This document shows, in pieces, positions 1-5,200 of a stretch of DNA of 5,200 nt; position 1 is the stretch's first letter; each line of letters begins with the position of its first letter. The position numbers and the translations under genes were made by a program. Where the stretch lies: contig JASFQI010000351.1 of assembly GCA_050115555.1 (NCBI GenBank), positions 1 through 5,200 on the forward strand, read 5' to 3'. The DNA is from JASFQI01 sp050115555. Its GTDB lineage: Bacteria; Desulfobacterota; DSM-4660; Desulfatiglandales; HGW-15. The notes under the pieces were generated by a model. That model was not told the origin of the DNA and made no database searches. It worked only from the letters and a program-made list of their open reading frames with translations.

Positions 1-699
1 GATAGTACTCATGTAGTTCCGGGCGTTGCCCACGTGGAGACCGTAGATGATGTCTTCCAGCGTTTCTCCCTTGTTCTGCAGGTGAATCATGTCCGATTTC
101 GTGAACACCGTGCAGCGACAGGCCACGTTGGCAGGACGCTCGCTCTGGAGGCCCAGCTGAATAAAATCCTTCAGGACACGATCGATCTCATCCTGCGAGA
201 TGCTGTCCTTCCCGTCGTAAATGGCTGTCGCAAGGCGCTGGGCCTGCTGATCAATAAACGATCCCGTCCCTGAGGCACAGGGACCGTTTGTATTGAACGA
301 CTCGAGCTCCCAATCTCCTGTACTGTGGCTGATCTGAAAAAGGGACGTGTCCTGCCCCCCCATGCTGATGATGGTTCGGACCTGCGGCTCGATATGCACG
401 GCCCCCAAAACCTGGCTGATGGTTTCGAACTCGAAAAACGCACCCAGGCGCTCGCAAATCTCATGCGCGTGATTGCCCGTGAAAGCCACGGCTCGAATGT
501 TTTCCTCGCCGAACCTTTCGTAGACTTCTTCCGTGATCGCCTGTATGCCCTCCTCCAACCGACCGAGGTGCCGCCGGTAAGGAAGCTCCTGAACGATCTC
601 CCTTTGCGCGTTGATGACTGCGCCGTTAAGGCTGACCGAGCCAGCGTCGATTCCCAGGTAGTATCCTTCCCGGATCTGCTGTTCCGTTGTCTTGGTCAT
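1..699 (-). CDS. 2-hydroxyacyl-CoA dehydratase activator (BadF/BadG/BcrA/BcrD ATPase family), N-terminal part, cut by window edge
   Basis: Seen: an open frame of 233 codons from an ATG at 699-697 to base 1 with no stop, so the C-terminus lies outside the window. The ASKHA nucleotide-binding motifs are present: LGIDAGS at about residues 15-21 (phosphate 1), SMGGQD at 112-117 (phosphate 2 region) and NGPCASGTGSF at 138-148. Known: in the activator of 2-hydroxyglutaryl-CoA dehydratase (HgdC), a homodimer holds one [4Fe-4S] cluster with two cysteines per subunit, in NDKCAAGTG and CTVFAESE motifs. Here these match Cys141 and Cys196 (CTVFTKSD). The family hydrolyses ATP to push one electron at low potential onto a dehydratase or benzoyl-CoA reductase partner, in the cytoplasm. 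Inference: an activator of this kind, substrate unknown. Some family members are about 260 residues and others are very long two-domain proteins; the window cannot show which this is. Start: GGA about 8 bases upstream favours 699. An in-frame ATG at 723-721 would add eight residues, but its GGGAG lies only 2 bases away. The gene starts 101 bases after the radical SAM stop. Confidence 0.9.
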   Translation of the reverse strand, partial: MTKTTEQQIREGYYLGIDAGSVSLNGAVINAQREIVQELPYRRHLGRLEEGIQAITEEVYERFGEENIRAVAFTGNHAHEICERLGAFFEFETISQVLGAVHIEPQVRTIISMGGQDTSLFQISHSTGDWELESFNTNGPCASGTGSFIDQQAQRLATAIYDGKDSISQDEIDRVLKDFIQLGLQSERPANVACRCTVFTKSDMIHLQNKGETLEDIIYGLHVGNARNYMSTI

Positions 700-745
700 T
701 TCGCTTTTCCGTTTCGAGATCATCACTCCCACTTGAACGCTCCAT

Positions 746-768
746 CCGCATGAAACGTCACAGTGCGG
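746..768 (-). other. weak stem-loop upstream of the activator gene
   Basis: CCGCA at 746-750 pairs with TGCGG at 764-768, and an inner TGA/TCA pairing around a 4-base loop extends it with a 3-base bulge. It lies in the gap between the radical SAM stop and the activator start, and no T-run follows it on the minus strand, so it is not a normal rho-independent terminator. It could be a leader structure or chance. Confidence 0.2.
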
Positions 769-800
769 TTTGGTTTCTGAAGCTCCTGTTGCCCCTGCCG

Positions 801-1718
801 CTATGCGGCCACGTAGTAGTGCTCCCCCTCATACGTTCTCACACGGAGCCTACCTTCCGCCATCAAAGCATGAACCAGTTTTTCGGCCTCTCGCGGATCG
901 AGGCTCAACGCATCGGCCACATCTCGTATTCGAACAGGCCGGCGTTCCGCCATTCCGCAGATGGCCTCAGCAGCGGCAGCCGTATCCCCGGCTTCACGGT
1001 CCAGGGGAACAAAGGCGATCACCTCCGCTCTTTCCCCCAAAACCCCTCTTATATCCTCCAACCTCTTCCTGTCAAGGGCCACGGCATCCGGATCCGAGGG
1101 GGGACGGACCACCGTGTTCAACTGGACTCGATCCGGGCGAATGCGATCGACAGCCCGCGCCAGGCCCGCGATCTCCTCATCATCGTCGTTGATCCCTCGA
1201 AGCAGCACGATCTCCAGATCCATCTGCCCCTGGAACTCTTCCCGAAACCTCTCCATTCCCTCGATGATGGGACCGAGCCTCAAGCTCGGCTCCGGCCTGT
1301 GAATTCGTTGAAATGTCTTCTCTTTCACCGTACACAGGGTCGGCATCACGAGATCGGCGGCCAGGAGTCGCTCCCGAACCTCGGGAAGCGAAAGGAGCGA
1401 ACCGTTGGTCAGCACCACCACTCTCGTTTCCGTCTTCGAACGAATCCCCGAAATCACGCGCTGAATTCCCGCATGAAGGGTGGGCTCACCCGATCCTGAA
1501 AACGTGATCACGTCCGGGCTGTGAGAGGACAGGCTTTCCTCCAGCTCCCGAAGCACGTCTTCCACGGGGTGAAAGACATCCGGCACAGCGGTCTTGCACG
1601 TCGTACGCCCGACCTGGCAATACAGGCAATCGTAGCTGCACGTCTTCAGGGGGACGAGATCCACACCAAGCGATCTACCGAGTCTTCTCGAGGGCACCGG
1701 CCCGAACACATAACGCAT
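801..1718 (-). CDS. radical SAM protein, COG0731-like, with C-terminal helix-turn-helix-like tail
   Basis: A 305-residue protein, complete from ATG to TAG. Seen: the N-terminus YVFGPVPSRRLGRSLG is typical of bacterial proteins grouped with COG0731. The cluster motif CSYDCLYC (Cys27, Cys31, Cys34) is the CxxxCxxC that binds the [4Fe-4S] cluster for reductive cleavage of S-adenosylmethionine. GSGEPT at 75-80 is the SAM-contacting glycine-rich strand, and LTNGSLL at 103-109 is the next conserved strand. Residues about 245-305 look like a small winged helix: a helical stretch, RIRDVADALSLDPREAEKLV, then a beta-rich end. Known: COG0731 includes archaeal TYW1 wyosine synthases, but bacteria do not make wyosine, and the substrate of the bacterial members is not known to me. 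Odd: residues 127-131 read TLCTV, where relatives as I recall them have a PSLDA-like segment with an acidic residue. Start is supported by AAGGAG with an 8-base spacer. Reaction and partner remain unknown. Confidence 0.9.
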   Translation of the reverse strand: MRYVFGPVPSRRLGRSLGVDLVPLKTCSYDCLYCQVGRTTCKTAVPDVFHPVEDVLRELEESLSSHSPDVITFSGSGEPTLHAGIQRVISGIRSKTETRVVVLTNGSLLSLPEVRERLLAADLVMPTLCTVKEKTFQRIHRPEPSLRLGPIIEGMERFREEFQGQMDLEIVLLRGINDDDEEIAGLARAVDRIRPDRVQLNTVVRPPSDPDAVALDRKRLEDIRGVLGERAEVIAFVPLDREAGDTAAAAEAICGMAERRPVRIRDVADALSLDPREAEKLVHALMAEGRLRVRTYEGEHYYVAA

Positions 1719-1726
1719 GCCGAACT

Positions 1727-1732
1727 CTCCTT
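1727..1732 (-). promoter_or_regulatory. ribosome binding site of the radical SAM gene
   Basis: AAGGAG on the minus strand, 8 bases before the ATG at 1718-1716. It supports this start, which also places the conserved FGPVPSRR motif at the very N-terminus as expected. Confidence 0.7.
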
Positions 1733-1738
1733 CATACG

Positions 1739-1757
1739 GCCGGCTTATCTTGCCGGC
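1739..1757 (-). repeat. GCCGGC inverted repeat just upstream of the radical SAM ribosome binding site
   Basis: Two copies of GCCGGC (1739-1744 and 1752-1757) flank a 7-base loop. Because GCCGGC is its own reverse complement, the pair is both a direct and an inverted repeat. In RNA it gives a 6-bp all-GC stem whose 3' side ends only 6 bases before the AAGGAG site. No T-run follows on either strand, so it is not a standard terminator. It could be a leader hairpin affecting translation, a protein-binding operator, or chance in GC-rich DNA. Confidence 0.4.
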
Positions 1758-1894
1758 ATCACCGCCCTGTTTTGAGATTGCGCTTCATCGGATCCCGGCA
1801 AGGAAGCCCCGGATGCAGTGAGGGGAAATCAGTCGCATCAAATAGCTCTGAATCACACCACAGCAAGCTTGAGGAATGCACGAGCCAAGCATTT

Positions 1895-4579
1895 TCAATG
1901 AGCCGCCGCCCAGTTCGCACCTTCACCCATGTCCACTTTCAACGGGACATCGAGCTCGTGAACGTTTTCCATGGCCTCACGAACGAACGGCCGCACGCGT
2001 CCCATCTCCTCTTCCGGCACCTCGAAAACCAGCTCGTCGTGGACTTGGAGAATCATGCGCGTACGCCAGCCCTTTTCCTTCAGATGTCCGTGGATTTGAA
2101 TCATGGCCCGTTTGATCAGATCGGCCGCCGTTCCCTGAATCGGTGTGTTTACGGCCATTCTCTCTGCCTCTCCCCGAACGAAACGGTTGCGGTGGTGGAC
2201 GTCCGGGAGGTACCTCCGCCGATTGAACAGGGTGGTCACGTATCCGTCCGTTTTGGCCCGCTCGATCATGGCCTCTCGAAAACGCGCCACTCCCTCGTGC
2301 TTTTGATAGTATGCCTCGATGTAGGCCTTGGCCGTCTTGTGATCGATGCCGAGCTCCTCGCTCAGCTTGTGCGGGCCCATCCCGTAAATAATCCCGAAGT
2401 TGATTGCCTTTGCGATCCGCCGCATCTGCTCCGGGGAGCCCTCCTGACGGCCTTCGAAAAGCTCCGCAGCCGTCCGGGCATGAACGTCCTCGCCATGAAT
2501 AAAGGCCTCTTTCAGGGCAGCATCTCCGGAGTAGTGTGCAAAGATCCGCAGTTCGACCTGGCTGTAATCGGCGGACAGGAGCACGCATCCCGGCGCCGCC
2601 ACAAAACCTTTTCGAATGTCGCGTCCTTCGGGTGTCCGAATCGGAATATTCTGAAGATTTGGGTTGCTGCTGCTCAAGCGACCGGTTGCGGCCACAGCCT
2701 GATTGAACGAGGTGTGAATCCGGCCCGTTTCAGGATGCACCATGGTCACAAGGGTATCCAGATACGTGGACTTGAGCTTGGACAGGCTGCGGTAGACCAG
2801 AAGCAGCTCGGGGATGCGAAACTGCATGGCGGCCAGCTTTTTGAGAACGCGCACATCCGTTGCGTACGCGCGGGTCTTGGAGGTCTTTCCCTGGGTGGGG
2901 AGTCCCAGTTTCTCAAAGAGCACGAACCCCAGCTGTTGAGGGGAGTTGATGTTGAACTCCATGCCTGCTTCATCGTAGATCTCCTTCTGAATGCGCTCCA
3001 GCTGCCCGGAAAAACGTCTAGACATTTCCCGAAACACGTCCGCATCCACGCGGATCCCGGTAAGCTCCATATCAACAAGCACGGGTAGAAGTTGCATCTC
3101 CAGATTGTGAAACAAATCCTGGTTCTTATCCTCCTCCAGTTTCCCCTCCAGGATCTCCGCCAACCGAAGCGTGACCTCCGCATCTTCACACGCGTAGTCG
3201 GCGGCCTGTTCGATAGGGACCGCTGAAAAGAGGACCTCCTTCTTCCCCTTGCCCACCACATCATGGTACGCGATCATCCGGTGGTTCAGGTAGTGCTGCG
3301 CCAGAGCGTCCAGATTGTGTTGGCGAAGGCCGGGATTGATGACATAGGATGCGACCATGGTGTCGAACTGAATGCCCTGAAGGTCCAGTCCGTGTCTTCG
3401 GAGCACCACGGCATCGTACTTGATGTTCTGCCCCACCTTGGCAATCCCGGAGTTTTCCATCACCTCCCGAAGGATCTCGCGTGCGACCTCCCATGGAACT
3501 TGCGCAGGGGCCCCCGCATACACATGGCCGACCGGGACATACACAGCCTCCCCTTCGCGCAAGGCAAAGGAGAGCCCCACCAAATCGGCCCGAAAGGGAT
3601 CCTTGCTCGTTGTCTCCGTATCCAGAGACACCCGCTTCCATTCACGAATCTCCTGAACCAGCGCCTGAATGCCCGCCTCGTCCAGACAAACACGGGCCTT
3701 TCCAACTCCCGAGGAGCTCCCGGAGGCATATCGATCCCACAGGTCCCTGAACTCCAGTTCCCGGAACAGAGCGGCGAGTGCCTCGGCATCAGGTGCTGAA
3801 ATCTTCAGATCCTCTACCTCGGCCTGAAGAGGCACCTCGCAGTCGAGAGCAACGAGGCGTTTGCTCAGAAATGCGCTTTCCCGGTCCCTGATCAGGTTCT
3901 CCTTGAGCTTCTTCCGCGAGATATCCTCCACGTTGTGGTAAACGCCTTCCACGCTTCCATATGTGCGAATCAGAGAAAGCGCAGTCTTTTCCCCAATACC
4001 TGTAACCCCGGGCACGTTGTCCGCACTGTCTCCTGCAAGGCCCATCAGATCCACCATCTGTTCCGGCTCGAGCCCTTCGTAGGAGGTCTTCAGGGTCTGA
4101 TAGTCCGTCACCCGATCCTTCATGGAGTCCCAAAGCGAAATGCGGGGCGAAACGATCTGACGAAAATCCTTGTCCCCAGTCACCACCACGACGTCATACC
4201 CCTGGTCTTCCGCTTTTCTGGCAAGTGTTCCAATGAGATCGTCCGCCTCGAATCCTTCCTTCTCGAGCATCTTCAAGTTCAGACCCTGAACAATCCTCTT
4301 GATGTAAGGAATCTGGATAATGAGGTCTTCCGGAAGAGGCGGCCGCGTGGCCTTGTAATCCGCATAGAGGTCGTGGCGAAACGTCTTTCCCTTGGTATCG
4401 AAGACCACGGCCGCGTATTGTGGTACGCGCTCCTCCAGAAGCTTGAGGAGCATTCGTGTGAAACCATAGGTCGCATTGGTGGGAAGCCCGGTTGAATTCG
4501 CAAGATTTCGAATGGCATGGTAGGCCCGATGAATGTAGGCACTTCCATCCACCAAATACACGGTTTTCTTCTCATGCAT
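1895..4579 (-). CDS. polA: DNA polymerase I
   Basis: An intact 894-residue enzyme (E. coli: 928). It fills gaps in DNA repair and replaces RNA primers of Okazaki fragments. Seen, in order: a 5' nuclease domain (about 1-290) with YLVDGSAY (Asp11), VVFD (Asp61), EADD (111-114), GDKD (135-138) and GDSADNVPG (183-191, start of the helix-hairpin-helix). Next is the 3'-5' exonuclease (about 296-480) with SLDTET (Asp320, Glu322), NIKYD (Asn385, Asp389) and YACED (Tyr462, Asp466), so all four metal-binding acids are kept and proofreading should be active. The polymerase domain (about 500-894) has motif A DYSQVE (Asp671, Glu676), motif B with Arg720, Lys724, Phe728 and Tyr732, and motif C QVHDE (His847, Asp848, Glu849). 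Phe at 728 matches E. coli Phe762, the dideoxynucleotide-discriminating form. Start: the frame is open to 4813, but the 78 extra residues are unlike polymerase and overlap the upstream gene; the Met at 4579 directly precedes the conserved strand and has a Shine-Dalgarno site. No frameshift or missing motif was seen. Confidence 0.98.
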   Translation of the reverse strand: MHEKKTVYLVDGSAYIHRAYHAIRNLANSTGLPTNATYGFTRMLLKLLEERVPQYAAVVFDTKGKTFRHDLYADYKATRPPLPEDLIIQIPYIKRIVQGLNLKMLEKEGFEADDLIGTLARKAEDQGYDVVVVTGDKDFRQIVSPRISLWDSMKDRVTDYQTLKTSYEGLEPEQMVDLMGLAGDSADNVPGVTGIGEKTALSLIRTYGSVEGVYHNVEDISRKKLKENLIRDRESAFLSKRLVALDCEVPLQAEVEDLKISAPDAEALAALFRELEFRDLWDRYASGSSSGVGKARVCLDEAGIQALVQEIREWKRVSLDTETTSKDPFRADLVGLSFALREGEAVYVPVGHVYAGAPAQVPWEVAREILREVMENSGIAKVGQNIKYDAVVLRRHGLDLQGIQFDTMVASYVINPGLRQHNLDALAQHYLNHRMIAYHDVVGKGKKEVLFSAVPIEQAADYACEDAEVTLRLAEILEGKLEEDKNQDLFHNLEMQLLPVLVDMELTGIRVDADVFREMSRRFSGQLERIQKEIYDEAGMEFNINSPQQLGFVLFEKLGLPTQGKTSKTRAYATDVRVLKKLAAMQFRIPELLLVYRSLSKLKSTYLDTLVTMVHPETGRIHTSFNQAVAATGRLSSSNPNLQNIPIRTPEGRDIRKGFVAAPGCVLLSADYSQVELRIFAHYSGDAALKEAFIHGEDVHARTAAELFEGRQEGSPEQMRRIAKAINFGIIYGMGPHKLSEELGIDHKTAKAYIEAYYQKHEGVARFREAMIERAKTDGYVTTLFNRRRYLPDVHHRNRFVRGEAERMAVNTPIQGTAADLIKRAMIQIHGHLKEKGWRTRMILQVHDELVFEVPEEEMGRVRPFVREAMENVHELDVPLKVDMGEGANWAAAH

Positions 4580-4586
4580 GTCCCAA

Positions 4587-4598
4587 CTCCATCCTCCT
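4587..4598 (-). promoter_or_regulatory. polA ribosome binding site, two candidate cores
   Basis: On the minus strand AGGAGGA (4592-4598) lies 12 bases before the ATG at 4579, and a second GGAG (4587-4590) lies 7 bases before it. The strong core is rather far away and the nearer one is shorter; either could serve. Together they decide the start at 4579 over the longer upstream reading frame. Confidence 0.65.
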
Positions 4599-4630
4599 GG
4601 TTCACAGGAAATGTGTAGATTCAACCCACT

Positions 4631-4642
4631 CCGGCGAACCGG
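4631..4642 (-). other. short CCGG-TTCG-CCGG hairpin in the polA leader
   Basis: On the minus strand the sequence is CCGGTTCGCCGG, a 4-bp GC stem with a UUCG loop in RNA. With single-base bulges, flanking bases (CU with AG, CA with UG) can lengthen it to about 8 bp. It begins about 50 bases before the polA start and is followed by no T-run. It may be a leader structure or chance. Confidence 0.25.
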
Positions 4643-4748
4643 GAGGTGAACGCAAATCCCCAGGGAACAACAGGAGAAGCTGTGCGGGCGAGAAAAAAGG
4701 CAAGGTGTTTCCGACGGTAGGGGGGCAATCCTTCCAGCCGTTCCCCGT

Positions 4749-5162
4749 TTATCCTTCGGTCTCCTCATGGGTCTCCGACCGGCTCTCCGGCCGAAACGGA
4801 GGGATTGCTCCACCCTTCAGGAACGTTTCCAGGTCCTGCTCCGCAAGGTGGAACATCAGCTTGGGCGTGGGTGGAATATGCCATTTTGGTTGTATCTGAT
4901 CGACAGGGCGACGCTCCGCCTTGGCTGGCTCACGATCCGTCGGGACAGGACAGGTGACCGATGTGAATCCAATCCGGGCGCCGTCGTTTGTGTAAAGCAC
5001 GTCGCTGATCAGCCAACCAAGATGTTTTCCATTGATGCCGAAAATATGCTCATCGTCCAGGTACGCCACGGCATTCCCGTCCCAGAGGAAAATACTTCCG
5101 TGGTAATCCGTATGGAGGTAGGCCACCGGTTTTCCGTTCTGGTCAAAAAGAGTTCGGTCCAT
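4749..5162 (-). CDS. 4-fold beta flower-like protein
   Basis: A 137-residue protein ending in TAA. Seen: four consecutive copies of a short motif of the form hydrophobic-x-x-(D/N)-G-x-x-(V/L/I)-(A/G)-(Y/W/F): LFDQNGKPVAYL (5-16), IFLWDGNAVAYL (24-35), IFGINGKHLGWL (40-51) and VLYTNDGARIGF (55-66). After these comes a polar, proline-rich stretch (about 70-100) and a short helical, acidic tail (about 101-137). No signal peptide or membrane segment is visible. Known: this repeat pattern matches, from memory, small proteins named 4-fold beta flower proteins, in which each repeat is thought to supply one beta blade. Their biochemical role is unknown to me. Start: no in-frame ATG, GTG or TTG lies between 5163 and the window edge, and the ATG leads directly into the first repeat. 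GGGAGGA (5176-5182) is 13 bases upstream, a long spacing. The gene ends 169 bases before polA in the same direction; no functional link can be inferred. Confidence 0.8.
   Translation of the reverse strand: MDRTLFDQNGKPVAYLHTDYHGSIFLWDGNAVAYLDDEHIFGINGKHLGWLISDVLYTNDGARIGFTSVTCPVPTDREPAKAERRPVDQIQPKWHIPPTPKLMFHLAEQDLETFLKGGAIPPFRPESRSETHEETEG
4962..5156 (-). repeat. four tandem beta-motif repeats coded within the beta-flower gene
   Basis: This stretch codes for residues 3-67, the four related units of about 15-17 residues. Units 1 and 2 share VAYL, unit 3 has LGWL and unit 4 has IGF at the same place; each has a glycine after Asp or Asn. The repetition is clear in protein but much diverged in DNA, which suggests an old internal duplication kept by structure rather than a recent expansion. 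Confidence 0.65.
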
Positions 5163-5200
5163 ACCACGCCGCCGATCCTCCCGGCCGTTGGTTCTTCTTG

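Larger units (their letters stand above)
1719..1894 (-). other. intergenic gap between polA and the radical SAM gene
   Basis: 176 bases with the GCCGGC inverted repeat and the radical SAM ribosome binding site at the downstream end. No coding frame with a start and ribosome site was found. A weak promoter-like pair on the minus strand, TTGCTG (1861-1866) and TATTTG (1839-1844) with a 16-base spacer, is possible but matches consensus poorly. No rho-independent terminator for polA was seen. Confidence 0.45.
4580..4748 (-). other. intergenic gap between the beta-flower gene and polA
   Basis: 169 bases holding the polA ribosome binding site and the UUCG hairpin. A T6 tract on the minus strand (4693-4698) follows a possible imperfect AAGG/CCTT pairing with a long inner loop; this is too weak to call a terminator for the upstream gene. 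I could not find a sigma-70 promoter with both boxes at good spacing. Confidence 0.5.

Noticed and set aside
724..800. Upstream extension of the activator frame through the gap into the radical SAM tail
   Set aside because: The frame has no stop, but the two upstream GTG codons lack usable ribosome sites and the residues do not resemble the family.
687..1499. Plus-strand open frame (270 codons) opposite the radical SAM gene
   Set aside because: It overlaps a clearly conserved gene on the other strand and has no family-like motifs.
1787..1814. Imperfect CATC/GATG and CCGG pairing downstream of polA
   Set aside because: The pairing breaks after four bases and no T-run follows, so it is not supported as a terminator.
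1772..3088. Long plus-strand open frame (438 codons) opposite polA
   Set aside because: It is antisense to the conserved polymerase domain, its translation has no recognisable domain, and such frames are common opposite GC-rich genes with strong codon bias.
4690..4740. Possible terminator after the beta-flower gene with a T6 tract
   Set aside because: The stem would be a few base pairs with a bulge and an inner loop of over 20 bases, too weak to support.
4580..4813. 78-residue N-terminal extension of polA
   Set aside because: It is basic and cysteine-containing, unlike any polymerase domain, and overlaps the end of the beta-flower gene. The internal Met at 4579 has a ribosome binding site and begins the conserved domain.

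Overview
The window holds four genes, all reading on the minus strand. In transcription order these are a small four-repeat beta-flower protein (5162-4749), DNA polymerase I (polA, 4579-1895), a radical SAM protein with a C-terminal helix-turn-helix-like tail (1718-801), and the N-terminal 233 residues of a 2-hydroxyacyl-CoA dehydratase activator of the BadF/BadG/BcrA/BcrD ATPase family (699 to beyond base 1). No tRNA, rRNA, CRISPR array, insertion sequence or phage gene was seen.

Organism: the DNA is moderately GC-rich, with a C/G bias at third codon positions. The activator uses an oxygen-sensitive [4Fe-4S] cluster and ATP to start radical dehydratases or aryl-CoA reductases, and it lies near a radical SAM protein; both point to a strict anaerobe. 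The protein style would fit a Desulfobacterota (former Deltaproteobacteria) sulfate reducer or syntroph. This is inference from general family knowledge, not a search result.

Layout: 5162-4749 encodes a 137-residue protein whose first half is four tandem copies of a short glycine-containing beta motif. A 169-base gap then leads to polA, which is intact and keeps all catalytic residues of the 5' nuclease, the 3'-5' proofreading exonuclease and the polymerase. A 176-base gap containing a GCCGGC inverted repeat precedes the radical SAM gene. A 101-base gap with a weak stem-loop precedes the activator, which runs off the left edge. No gap shows a convincing rho-independent terminator, so read-through across the four genes is possible. 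The gaps are longer than in tight operons, however, and the genes have no obvious common function.

The window looks like ordinary chromosomal housekeeping sequence. No clear new system was found. The points most worth a second look are the beta-flower protein beside polA, the unusual cysteine at a usually acidic position in the radical SAM protein, and the architecture of the truncated activator.
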